Positions 8,667 to 18,047 of a DNA stretch of 64,000 bases are shown here, piece by piece (within the stretch, counting starts at the first letter, position 1; each line of letters opens with the position of its first letter). The DNA lies in NCBI GenBank assembly GCA_947493175.1, contig CANLQD010000015.1, positions 20,221-84,220 of the forward strand, in the 5' to 3' direction. This DNA is from an uncultured Flavobacteriaceae bacterium (lineage in GTDB: Bacteria > Bacteroidota > Bacteroidia > Flavobacteriales > Flavobacteriaceae). Made by a program: the position numbers and the translations under genes. Under the pieces are notes generated by a model that saw only the letters and a program-made list of their open reading frames with translations, was not told the DNA's origin and searched no databases.

Positions 8667-11600
8667 TTATCTATTTACATATAAATAACCTGATTTGGTC
8701 TTGGCCTCGCCCTGATTGACGTAATCGATGACATAGAAGTAGACACCGACCGGTAACTCTTCATTCTTTTGAATCGTAGCCCTACCGTTGGAAATGCCTC
8801 TGAAAGCGTTTTCATTGTTATCATATCCATTGGTTTCAAAGACCAACACACCCCATCTATTGTAGATTTTTACGGTATTGTTCGGGAAAAGTTCAACGAA
8901 ATTGATTTGAAAGATACCATTGTTAATGGTCGGGCTCACCAAATCGCTTTCAATTTCGATGTCACAAGGTAAATTATTCGGTGGTGTGCCCCCTCGGGAA
9001 TCGCAACCATTTAGGGGATCGGTGCCGTCCAAGGTTTCTTGGCCATCCAAAATACCATCACCATCTGTGTCGGGTATTTCCGGATCTGTGCCCAAGGTCG
9101 CTTCTTCCTCATTCGTGAGACCATCCGCATCACAATCACTTGTGGGTAGTGCAGTACCGTTCAAAGAATCGCAATCATCCAGCGGGTTGGTACCATCTGT
9201 GACCTCCTGACCATCTAGGATGCCATCCCCATCAGAATCCTCGTTTTCCGGATCTGTTCCGATAGCTGCCTCTTCAGCATTCGTTAACCCATCGGAATCG
9301 CAATCACTTGTTGGTAACGGAGTACCACCGATGGAGTCACAGTCATCGTCAGGGTCCGTACCGTCCAATACTTCCTGATCGTCCAAAATACCATCACCAT
9401 CGGTATCGCATACAGTATCTGCGGGAGGTGTACCCCCTACCGACTGACAGCCGTTCAATGGGTCTGTACCGTCGATAAGCTCTTGTCCGTTACTGATACC
9501 GTCGCCATCACAATCTGTAGTATTCCAAGTGGCAGAAGGAGTCACATCGGCATTCGCCGGTATAAGCGCACATGGATCTAATGGGTCGGTGCCGTCGGTA
9601 GCCTCTTGGCCATCAGTGACCCCATCACCATCACTATCTTCATTCAAGGGGTCGGTACCGTTGGTAACTTCGTCCCCGTTGCTGATACCATCCCCGTCAC
9701 AGTCTGTGGTGTTCCAAGCTGCCGAGGGAGCCACACTGGCATTCGCCAGTATAAAGGAACATGGGTCGAGCGGATCGGTACCATCGGCAGCCTCTTGGCT
9801 ATCGGTGACCCCATCGCCATCGCTATCTCCACTAAGGGGGTCGGTACCGTTGGCGACTTCGTCCCCGTTGCTGATACCATCTCCATCACAGTCGGCGGTA
9901 TTCCATGCTGCCGAGGGAGCTACACTGGCATTCGCGAGTACAAGGGAACAGGGATCTAGCGGGTCGGTGCCGTCCGTAGCTTCTTGAGAGTCGGTGACGC
10001 CATCACCGTCACTATCTTCATTAAGGGGATCTGTACCATTGGTCACTTCATCCCCATTATTGATGCCATCTCCATCGCAGTCGGCGGTATTCCAAGCTGT
10101 CGAAGGGGTTACACTGGCATTTGCCAGTATAAATGAACAGGGATCTAGCGGATCTGTACCGTCAGTAGCTTCTTGGCCATCGGTGACCCCATCACCATCA
10201 CTATCTTCATTTAAGGGATCGGTACCGTTACTGATTTCATCTTCGTTGGTAGACCCATCACCATCGCAGTCAGCGGAGTTCCAGGCCGATGAGGGCACTA
10301 CCGTAGCACTTGTCAATAGGAAGGAACACGGGTCCGTAGGATCGGTACCATCGGTCGCTTCGTTTAAATCGGTAACTCCGTCACCATCCGTATCCTCATT
10401 GAGGGGGTCGGTACCGTTGGTGACCTCCTGATCGTTCGGTATGCCGTCAAAGTCACAGTCATTGGCATTCCAGGCTGCATCTGGTGCGACCGAGGCGTTG
10501 CCTAGTAAGAAGTCACAGGGGTCAAGGGGGTTGGTACCATCAGTCGCTTCCTGGCCGTCGGTAACCCCGTCGCCATCACTATCTTCATCTAACGGGTCGG
10601 TTCCGTTGTTAAGCTCGTCCCCATTGGTAGCACTGTCTCCATCGCAATCACCCGCTTCCCAGGCCGCATCCGGTGCTACGGTTGCACTGGTTACAACAAA
10701 GGAACAGTTGTTCAGAGGATCGGTAGTGTCGGTAATTTCATCGCCATCGATGACTCCGTCACCGTCTGTATCCGGTGCCGTAGGATTCGTGCCAAATGTA
10801 TTTACTTCATCACCATCATTGATGCCGTCCCCATCAGAGTCCGCCACATTGGGGTCCGTTCCTTCCAAGACTTCCTCTGCATCGGTTAGTCCATCCCCAT
10901 CACAGTCATTGGCACTTTGGGCCTGCCAATTCGGGTCTGACATGGGCATACAGGGGTCTGAAGGATTCGGGTCATCTACATCACAGATATTATCGCCATC
11001 CAAATCCGTGCAACTAGGAATGGTAATGAAAATGGTAGCGGTAGCACATATGGTTCCGTTGCATACTTCATAGTTTATGGTCACCGTGCTATTGTCTTCA
11101 CTGGCAATGGCCGTATATGTAATTTCGCCAGTAGCTTGGTTGATGACCAACGTTCCCGTGGCGGTCCCTGTTCCTAGGTCGGTAAAGGGGCTTCCAATCA
11201 GAAAGTCATCATTGGCGATAATATTCAAGGTTTTGTCGATTCCTACGTCGGCAGTGGTATTATCATTTTGGGCGGTAGCTACGGTCGGGTTTGGATCGGT
11301 ACCGTTCGGGTTGCCATCACCATCACAATCGCTGGTATCCAAAGGCGTTCCCCCTACGGAGCTACAATCATCCAGGGGGTCGGTTCCATCGATGTTTACT
11401 TCTTGCCCATCGCTGATGCCGTCCCCATCGGTATCTGCCACATTCGGGTCGGTTCCTGCCGTGGCTTCGTCCGCATTGGACAGACCATCGTTATCACAAT
11501 CGCTTGTCCCTAGTGGAGTGCCTGCGTTGGAGCTACAATCGTCAAGTGGATTAGTGCCATCTACATTTACTTCCTGCCCATCATTGATACCATCACCATC

Positions 11601-14600
11601 GGTATCGGCTACATTTGGATCGGTACCTATCAATACTTCTTCGTCGGTGGTGAGACCATCTCCATCGCAGTCACTGGAACCTAGAGGGGTGCCACCATTT
11701 GAACTACAATCATCGAGCGGATCGGTACCATCCGTATTTACTTCTTGGCCGTCACTGATGCCATCGCCATCAGAGTCCGCTACGTTGGGATCGGTTCCAG
11801 CAGTGGCCTCATCGTCGTTGCTAAGGCCATCACCATCACAATCACTAGTTCCCAAAGGGGTTCCTCCGACCGATTCACAATCGTCCAAAGGGTTGGTACC
11901 ATCCGTCTTCACTTCCTGTCCGTCGTTGATGCCATCACCATCCGAATCGGCATTGTTAGGGTCCGTCCCTAAGGTAGTTTCTTCATCATTGGTGAGTCCG
12001 TCCGAGTCACAGTCGCTCGTTCCCAAGGGAGTGCCACCCACTGAATCACAGTCATCCAATGGGTTGGTCCCATCGATATTGACTTCCTGCCCATCATCAA
12101 TTCCATCACCATCGGAATCCGCTACGTCCGGGTCTGTCCCCGCTATAGTTTCCTCATCGTTTGTGAGTCCGTCCCCATCACAATCGTTAGTACCTTGCGG
12201 CTGCCAATCCGGATCGGACATGGGCATACAGGGATCGTTCGGATTGGGGTCATCCACATCACATATATTATCCCCATCTGTATCGCTGCAACTGGGAATC
12301 GTAATGAAAATAGTGGCTGTATCGCATACTGTTCCGTTACAAACTTCGTAGATTACGGTAACGGTACTATTATCTTCACTGGCAATGGCCGTGTATGTAA
12401 TTTCTCCAGTAGCTTCATCGATACTTAGGGTTCCCGTAGAGGTACCCGTGCCTAAATCGCTTATGGTGCTACCTACTAAAAAATCATCATTGGTAAGAAT
12501 GTTAAGGGTTTTAGGTACACCTACATCCGCGGTCGTATTGTCATCCTCTGCGATCGGTGCAAGTCGGTTGGGGTCCGTATTGTCGGGATTTCCGTCATTG
12601 TCGCTATCCGTATCGAAGGCGTCACCATCGCCATCGCCATCGGTATCTACACAAATGTAGACATTTGTAGTGACCGTCAGGCCTGAGATTCCGCCAGGAC
12701 CATTGTCGTTGGCGTTTCCTACTTTAATGTTGGTGCCTGCCAGGCAGTCAATTGAAAAATCCGATAATACCCAGCCAGCTACAGAGGCATCCATATAGGG
12801 GAGGGCATCGACCCGATTTCCTGAGGTAGTGGTTACGAGCAGTCTGATACCACCGTTGCTGTTTATTTCGAGTTCTGGACTTCCTTCCCCGTTCCATGGG
12901 GTCCACCCCGGACCACCGGTAGTATCGAATAAGCCGCCGCTCTGGAATACCGCTTGTCCCGACCAATGACTTTGATCGAAATAAAAGACTAAGACGTTGT
13001 CTACACTGAATTGCAACCCGTCATCAAAACTGGTCGCTACAATTGCAAGGTCGCATCCGCCATAGACATCGCCGGAAGCTAAGGTAGTGTTGATATTAAA
13101 ATCAGTAATGATTTCCACTTCATTGCCAGAACCGGTCAACCCGTTGTCGGTAATGGATATGGGATATCCTCCTGTGCTTGTGGCTGAAATATCTCCAGAA
13201 AGGGTAAGGGTACTGGTATTTGCGGCGCACTCTACCGAATTGCTAAAACCATCGTTGTCACAATCAGTCGTTCCCAGTGGATTCCCTCCAATGGAATCGC
13301 AATCGTCTAGTGGGTCGGTATTATCATTTAGAATCTCTTGGCCATCGTTGATGCCATCGCCATCGGAATCCGGATTATTGGGATCCGTACCAAAGGCTGC
13401 TTCTTCATCGTCATCGATGCCATCCCCGTCCGAATCGGGTTTGGCCAAGATGGTAATGGTTTCGCTTGGGTCGTCCGTGACCGCATTTGCATCGGTTTGG
13501 TCTTGTGTATTGGTGACGGTGTTGGTTACTTGGGTATCAGTCAATACTTCGTCGGCGGTCGCGACGACCGTGAGGCTAAATACTTCTCCACTGTTGATGG
13601 TTCCAATAGTCCATTCAGGGCTATTCCATGCACCTACACTGGGGGTGGCGCTTACCAGCGTTAAGCCCTGAGGTAGGGTCTCGTTGATAACTAGATTCGT
13701 AGCGGGATCCACCGCCAAGTTACTTACTTGAACAGTAAAAGTAACCGTACCGTCTTCGGTTACCGTATTACTATCAACGGTTTTGCTCAAAACAATTTCG
13801 GGGTCACAATTGTAGGCCGATATGATCGCCGAATTATAGGTACAGGAGCCCCTGGATACCTCCACAAAGAAATCCCCTGGTTCGGTCGGTGTAAAACGGT
13901 TCGTAGTCTCACCTGGTATAAGTACGTTATTCTGGTACCATTGATAGGTGTCGAAGTCTCCAGAAATCTCGATTACGTCGGCACCAGGTAGGCATCCGCC
14001 GCCAGTTATATCAAGTTCTACTACCGGAACGGAATCAAAGCCTGAAAAATAACCCGCAATTCCGGCATTGTTGTTAACGCCTAAAAACCCTACTGCTATT
14101 GGCCCGGTAGATTGTACAGATACGTTTCCGGTAAGACTGGGTACATAAAATGTTTTCCATTCTGAGGTGCCAGGTACTGGTTGGGAACTCAAAGAAGATC
14201 CATTTACGGTACCGTTGGCATCGGTAACGGTGATATTCCCATCAGGGGTAGTAGCCGAAGCAGTTATAATGATGCCACCATTAAAATTAAGGCCATCGAC
14301 ATCCCGAATATCGGAAATATTGCTGAGGTCGTCCGGTAGTAAACAATTAACGGGAGCAATAAAGTTGAGCCCTATGGTCTGTATTTGCGATGAACCTGCC
14401 AAACACTGATAGGCATAGGTTTCTTTGGAGGTGGTTACGAACATATTGCCACCTGCACTGAAACTTGAATAATTGATTCCTGGAATAATGTAGTAGTCCC
14501 CATCATTAATGGTCGCGATAGGGGTAGCAGACCCATTTACAAAAATCTCCGTGCCGTTTTGTGTCCCGATAATGATAGGGAATTCAGTTTCGTTGGTTCC

Positions 14601-15428
14601 ATTTCCTCGTACGAATACATACTCCCGACCAATGACGTTTTGAGGAACCGGTTGGTCAATGGCCGCGTCCCGTGCTTGGCTTGAGCTTCGTATACCTACA
14701 TTGAGCCCACCGTTACTAATTGCAATTTTTTTGTTCGATTGTATGGTGGCTCCCAACCACCCATCAATATTGGCGTTAGTTTCATTTTTTCTAGCTTCGA
14801 TCACAAATGACTGTCCTGCATTCAAGGTTATTTCCAACATATCGTCCGTAAGGCCATCTGGATCCCCCTGAAGTCTGAATTCACACCCTGGGTCGTACCC
14901 GAATACCGTCACCACCGTGTTATCTTCTGTAGCCATCATCCCCAAGGTCGTAGTAAGATTGGAATTATTGGCACGGTTAGGGATACCTCCCCATTTGAAA
15001 AGTGTTCCCAACGCCTGCCTGCCTTTTGAGGTAAGCGACGTTGCTTGTGATGCGGACCTACCCCGATAATTGACGTAGAATTTTTCCCCGCCAGGAGATT
15101 GAAAACGAAGTCCGCTATTATTCAGAACCACCCCGGTATTGGAATTGCTGACGAGGCTAATTTCATTGTCGCCATCACCCACGTTAAATTGCCCCGGATT
15201 GGAGTTGGAAATGGTCAAAGAAGCGATGGGCGTATTTGAAGTGCCACGAAAAACCTGTACGGTAAACGGACTGCTTTCCCGAGTAGAAAGGTAAAAGGCC
15301 TGTTGCCGAATAGCCGCGTTGTTGCCTATTTGTTTCAATGGGGGCAAATAATGAAGGTCACTCAGTTGGGAGAAACCTTTAAGAACTCCTATGAACAGTA
15401 AGACCAGCAGTAGCGTAGTTTTTTTCAT
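8667..15428 (-). CDS. Giant cell-surface adhesin with calcium-binding TSP3-type repeats and gliding-motility C-terminal domain
   Basis: 2,253 residues. In order: signal peptide 1-21; a region to about 480 resembling IgGFc-binding N-terminal domains; an Ig-like segment with TYQWYQNNVLIPGE (about 485-545); a DUF11-type domain (IVLSKTVDSNTVTEDG onward, about 546-660). Then come more than 30 thrombospondin-type-3-like calcium motifs (DSDGDGxxDGQE). They are interrupted by a lectin-like segment and two near-identical cadherin-like modules starting EDDNTTADVG or NDNTTADVG. The last 100 residues hold KIYNRWGVLVFET and GVYFYVIDY, the gliding-motility-associated (CHU_C, type B T9SS sorting) domain. 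It is predicted to be exported by T9SS and stiffened by calcium. It lies upstream of PorP/SprF and downstream of the OmpA gene. Confidence 0.93.
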   Translation of the reverse strand: MKKTTLLLVLLFIGVLKGFSQLSDLHYLPPLKQIGNNAAIRQQAFYLSTRESSPFTVQVFRGTSNTPIASLTISNSNPGQFNVGDGDNEISLVSNSNTGVVLNNSGLRFQSPGGEKFYVNYRGRSASQATSLTSKGRQALGTLFKWGGIPNRANNSNLTTTLGMMATEDNTVVTVFGYDPGCEFRLQGDPDGLTDDMLEITLNAGQSFVIEARKNETNANIDGWLGATIQSNKKIAISNGGLNVGIRSSSQARDAAIDQPVPQNVIGREYVFVRGNGTNETEFPIIIGTQNGTEIFVNGSATPIATINDGDYYIIPGINYSSFSAGGNMFVTTSKETYAYQCLAGSSQIQTIGLNFIAPVNCLLPDDLSNISDIRDVDGLNFNGGIIITASATTPDGNITVTDANGTVNGSSLSSQPVPGTSEWKTFYVPSLTGNVSVQSTGPIAVGFLGVNNNAGIAGYFSGFDSVPVVELDITGGGCLPGADVIEISGDFDTYQWYQNNVLIPGETTNRFTPTEPGDFFVEVSRGSCTYNSAIISAYNCDPEIVLSKTVDSNTVTEDGTVTFTVQVSNLAVDPATNLVINETLPQGLTLVSATPSVGAWNSPEWTIGTINSGEVFSLTVVATADEVLTDTQVTNTVTNTQDQTDANAVTDDPSETITILAKPDSDGDGIDDDEEAAFGTDPNNPDSDGDGINDGQEILNDNTDPLDDCDSIGGNPLGTTDCDNDGFSNSVECAANTSTLTLSGDISATSTGGYPISITDNGLTGSGNEVEIITDFNINTTLASGDVYGGCDLAIVATSFDDGLQFSVDNVLVFYFDQSHWSGQAVFQSGGLFDTTGGPGWTPWNGEGSPELEINSNGGIRLLVTTTSGNRVDALPYMDASVAGWVLSDFSIDCLAGTNIKVGNANDNGPGGISGLTVTTNVYICVDTDGDGDGDAFDTDSDNDGNPDNTDPNRLAPIAEDDNTTADVGVPKTLNILTNDDFLVGSTISDLGTGTSTGTLSIDEATGEITYTAIASEDNSTVTVIYEVCNGTVCDTATIFITIPSCSDTDGDNICDVDDPNPNDPCMPMSDPDWQPQGTNDCDGDGLTNDEETIAGTDPDVADSDGDGIDDGQEVNIDGTNPLDDCDSVGGTPLGTSDCDSDGLTNDEETTLGTDPNNADSDGDGINDGQEVKTDGTNPLDDCESVGGTPLGTSDCDGDGLSNDDEATAGTDPNVADSDGDGISDGQEVNTDGTDPLDDCSSNGGTPLGSSDCDGDGLTTDEEVLIGTDPNVADTDGDGINDGQEVNVDGTNPLDDCSSNAGTPLGTSDCDNDGLSNADEATAGTDPNVADTDGDGISDGQEVNIDGTDPLDDCSSVGGTPLDTSDCDGDGNPNGTDPNPTVATAQNDNTTADVGIDKTLNIIANDDFLIGSPFTDLGTGTATGTLVINQATGEITYTAIASEDNSTVTINYEVCNGTICATATIFITIPSCTDLDGDNICDVDDPNPSDPCMPMSDPNWQAQSANDCDGDGLTDAEEVLEGTDPNVADSDGDGINDGDEVNTFGTNPTAPDTDGDGVIDGDEITDTTDPLNNCSFVVTSATVAPDAAWEAGDCDGDSATNGDELNNGTDPLDEDSDGDGVTDGQEATDGTNPLDPCDFLLGNASVAPDAAWNANDCDFDGIPNDQEVTNGTDPLNEDTDGDGVTDLNEATDGTDPTDPCSFLLTSATVVPSSAWNSADCDGDGSTNEDEISNGTDPLNEDSDGDGVTDGQEATDGTDPLDPCSFILANASVTPSTAWNTADCDGDGINNGDEVTNGTDPLNEDSDGDGVTDSQEATDGTDPLDPCSLVLANASVAPSAAWNTADCDGDGISNGDEVANGTDPLSGDSDGDGVTDSQEAADGTDPLDPCSFILANASVAPSAAWNTTDCDGDGISNGDEVTNGTDPLNEDSDGDGVTDGQEATDGTDPLDPCALIPANADVTPSATWNTTDCDGDGISNGQELIDGTDPLNGCQSVGGTPPADTVCDTDGDGILDDQEVLDGTDPDDDCDSIGGTPLPTSDCDSDGLTNAEEAAIGTDPENEDSDGDGILDGQEVTDGTNPLDDCDSLNGTALPTSDCDADGLTNEEEATLGTDPEIPDTDGDGILDGQETLDGTDPLNGCDSRGGTPPNNLPCDIEIESDLVSPTINNGIFQINFVELFPNNTVKIYNRWGVLVFETNGYDNNENAFRGISNGRATIQKNEELPVGVYFYVIDYVNQGEAKTKSGYLYVNR
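9455..10710. repeat. Seven tandem units of about 189 bp inside the adhesin gene
   Basis: The encoded units are about 63 residues long. Each runs from a Cys block (DPCSFILANASVAPS) through DCDGDGISNGDEVTNGTDPL to DSDGDGVTDGQEATDGTDPL. Six full copies and a shorter seventh are visible. The central copies are almost identical, which points to recent unequal recombination. Confidence 0.88.
10900..12560. repeat. Duplicated module (cadherin-like domain plus TSP3 block) inside the adhesin gene
   Basis: The stretch encoding the cadherin-like domain and the following DICDVDDPN/PCMPMSDP segment occurs twice, at about 10900-11290 and about 12180-12560. Between them lie about five 171-bp units encoding DDCxSxGGTPLGTSDCDGDGL-type repeats. 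This is a segmental duplication nested in tandem repeats. Confidence 0.82.
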
Positions 15429-15652
15429 TTGAGGGACTTTTTTAGTGATTGAAATGTGCCTTGTATCATTCGTTGATCGAAATTTTTGTTGTGTGGGTGT
15501 TGCATAGCGTTTGTGAGCACATTGTTTTTAGAGGCCATTTTTTCAAATTTGATAAGAAGGCCGCCTATTCGTACTATTCTGGTTAATGTTAGCACACACA
15601 TGGTTTTTCCTGAAAATAGCGGTTCGAAATCATTTTTTCGTTTCCCGATACG

Positions 15653-17596
15653 TTATTCGACGACTACGAAAACGGACCTTCTGTTTTTTTGATGCTTTTC
15701 GTCAGTGCAACTTTCCCGCGTATCGCATTCGTTGATCAATTGTGTCTCTCCAAATCCTTTACCGGTAATTCGATCCATGGAAACTCCATTTGAACGAAGG
15801 TACGCAAGGGTGTTATCTGCGCGCTTCTGGGAGAGCTTCATATTGTAGGCGTTGCCTGCCTTGGCATCGGTATATGAACGTACTTGTACCTTTAAATCAG
15901 GAAATTTTTTCAGGTACTCGATTACGGCTACCATGGTTTTGGAGGCATCTAGTCGTATATCGGCCTTATTCAAATCAAAATAAACCGGTTCCAGATTTAA
16001 GAACGTAGTCAACTCGGAACCAGTTGGCGCTTTTTTAATCGTTTTTTCCAAACCTATTTTCAGGCCTTCCGTATCTTCGGCTTGTACTATGGTAAATAGT
16101 TGTGTAGCCTCATTATACTCGTTTTTGACCACTGTTACCTGATAAGCTCCTGCTTTGCAGCTACCTTCTACCACAAAAGTACCATTGTCGTTGGTCGCCC
16201 CCTGTGTAACGGTTTTTCCCTGTTCGTTCGAAACCATCAATGTGGCCCCTGATAGCGGTTCTCCCGTCTCTCTATCCTCTACGATTCCTGTTACGCTGGT
16301 GGTGCAGCGCAAATCAATGGGTTCTTTTTGTATAAAACCGTAGATATCATCATCACCAATGCCCCCGTTTCGGTTTGAGGCAAAAAAACCTTTTAGGGAA
16401 TCTTCGTTGATAATAAATGAAAAATCATCTTGTTCACTGTTCACGGGTTTGCCAATATTCACGATATAATAATCGTCTGGATCATCAATTTTTGTGGCAA
16501 AAATGTCAAGTCCGCCCAAACCCGGATGACCATCCGATGCAAAATAGAGCGTGTTGCTTTTGGTTACGTACGGGAAGGTTTCACGACCTTCGGTATTAAT
16601 GGTGTTTCCTAAGTTTTTGGGAGTGCCAACGCTGCCGTCTTCATAGAGGTCTACCACAAAAATATCTGACTGTCCCAAGCTTCCAGCCATATCCGAAGAA
16701 AAATAGAGCTTCTTCTCGTCCGCACTTAGGGCGGGATGGGCAGCGGAATAATCATCCCCGTTGAAGGGGAGTGGGACAATATCTTTCCAAACCCCATCAC
16801 TGAGCCTTGCCCGATAAATTTTTAATCGACTTACACCGTTATCATCTCTAACAAAGTTGCCATTTTCAGAGTTGTTTCTAGTAAAATAAACGGTATTCCC
16901 ATCCTTTGTAAAGGCAGTAGATGACTCATGGGTCTTCTTATTGAGGATGGCATCTAATCTGGTACTGGTCAAATACTCCCCGGATTCTGAAGGATTGGAA
17001 ATGTATAGGTTTAAAAATGCCCCATTGTTCCATTGATGTATGCGTCTGGAGGTAAACCCAGAGTCTCTTGCCGTGGAGAAAACCAACTGTTCGCCGTTAA
17101 AGGAAGGCGCAAAGTCAGATTGTGGGGAATTAATGGAAAGTGTTTCAATATCGTATTTTCCGGATCGTGCCTCGATTTTTTTTAGATAATCCTGATTTTC
17201 AACAAATTTTTTGGCACGTTTATCATTCATTTTAGCCGCTTCGAACTTTTTCATCCAAGCGTCCGATGCTGCGTACTCTTTTGTGGATTTTAGACTTTGC
17301 GCATAACGAAACATATAATCCGCATCAACCTGTACATCGGTCAATTTAAAAAGTTTGCTATACCAGTCTGCCGCAGCATCGTATTTGGCAATTTTGTAGT
17401 TCGCGTCGCCGAGGTTTTTAAAGATTTGTTCATCGGTATACCCGCTATCTACCAACTGTTCATAGGCCTCTATCGCATTGGCATATGCATAATCTTCGAA
17501 TGTATCATCTGCCTTCTTTAACTTAGTGGTTTGTGAGAAACCCGATATGGTAATAAAAAGATAAAAACATACCATATTAATTAGTTGTTTAGTCAT
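15653..17596 (-). CDS. OmpA family protein with TPR, PD40 and carboxypeptidase-regulatory-like domains
   Basis: 647 residues. Signal peptide (MTKQLINMVCFYLFITISGFSQ), then TPR-like helices (about 25-145), a PD40/Tol-Pal beta-propeller with LYFSSDMAGSLGQSDIF, LYFASDGHPGLGGLDIF and FFASNRNGGIGDDDIYGF (about 165-410), and a CNA-B/carboxypeptidase-regulatory-like domain (TGIVEDRETGEPLSGATL, about 420-510). The OmpA peptidoglycan-binding domain ends the chain (VYFDLNKADIRLDA to NRRSVFVVVE, about 530-647) with the expected Asp in YTDAKAGN and the final Arg pair. Proteins with this architecture commonly accompany SprF-like genes and anchor the outer-membrane machinery to the cell wall. It is the likely first gene of the locus. 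Confidence 0.92.
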   Translation of the reverse strand: MTKQLINMVCFYLFITISGFSQTTKLKKADDTFEDYAYANAIEAYEQLVDSGYTDEQIFKNLGDANYKIAKYDAAADWYSKLFKLTDVQVDADYMFRYAQSLKSTKEYAASDAWMKKFEAAKMNDKRAKKFVENQDYLKKIEARSGKYDIETLSINSPQSDFAPSFNGEQLVFSTARDSGFTSRRIHQWNNGAFLNLYISNPSESGEYLTSTRLDAILNKKTHESSTAFTKDGNTVYFTRNNSENGNFVRDDNGVSRLKIYRARLSDGVWKDIVPLPFNGDDYSAAHPALSADEKKLYFSSDMAGSLGQSDIFVVDLYEDGSVGTPKNLGNTINTEGRETFPYVTKSNTLYFASDGHPGLGGLDIFATKIDDPDDYYIVNIGKPVNSEQDDFSFIINEDSLKGFFASNRNGGIGDDDIYGFIQKEPIDLRCTTSVTGIVEDRETGEPLSGATLMVSNEQGKTVTQGATNDNGTFVVEGSCKAGAYQVTVVKNEYNEATQLFTIVQAEDTEGLKIGLEKTIKKAPTGSELTTFLNLEPVYFDLNKADIRLDASKTMVAVIEYLKKFPDLKVQVRSYTDAKAGNAYNMKLSQKRADNTLAYLRSNGVSMDRITGKGFGETQLINECDTRESCTDEKHQKNRRSVFVVVE

Positions 17597-18047
17597 ATCA
17601 TTTTATTTAGAAAATTTAGGGTTCTTATTTTTTTCATTTCGCTTAAAATTCTTAACGTAGTGTTGGTTGTCGTACACAATACGGTAAAATCCGTTTGCTT
17701 ATTCTGGGTCTGCCTAAATCTTACTTTGAGAAAAACAACTTGAATATGTTAAGGGGCCCAGAGAGAAAAGAGTTCTTTTGATGTGAAAAGGCAAAGGGCA
17801 GGATGTAAATTTTTTCTCATATTATAGGGGAATTACTAATGATATTTTATTTACGATAAAAAACACGCTGAGGACTATGAAATACTTAAAATTTTAACAA
17901 ATGTACTATTCTATGTATTAAATTGGTAGCTTTTTGTTGTTGGTATAGAGGAAATATCTGATGAAAAGCGGTTTTCTGTAGAGGTACTGGCAAATTCCTA
18001 TAAACCATCAAAATTCTTCCATGGTGGATGACTGTGATGCCATCGGT
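17597..18047. other. AT-rich intergenic region, probable promoter area of the OmpA-adhesin-SprF locus
   Basis: 451 bases without a coding frame worth naming. A minus-strand TACATTTG (complement of 17898-17905) matches the -7 consensus TAnnTTTG, but there is no TTG at the proper distance upstream. It may be the promoter of the long minus-strand locus with a roughly 300-base leader. Otherwise I see nothing. Confidence 0.4.

Noticed and set aside
9529..12660. Long plus-strand frames rich in PSPSQS / SSGSVPS (up to 424 codons) opposite the adhesin
   Set aside because: They are the reverse complement of the Asp-Gly-rich calcium repeats; low-complexity shadows with no start signal or domain.
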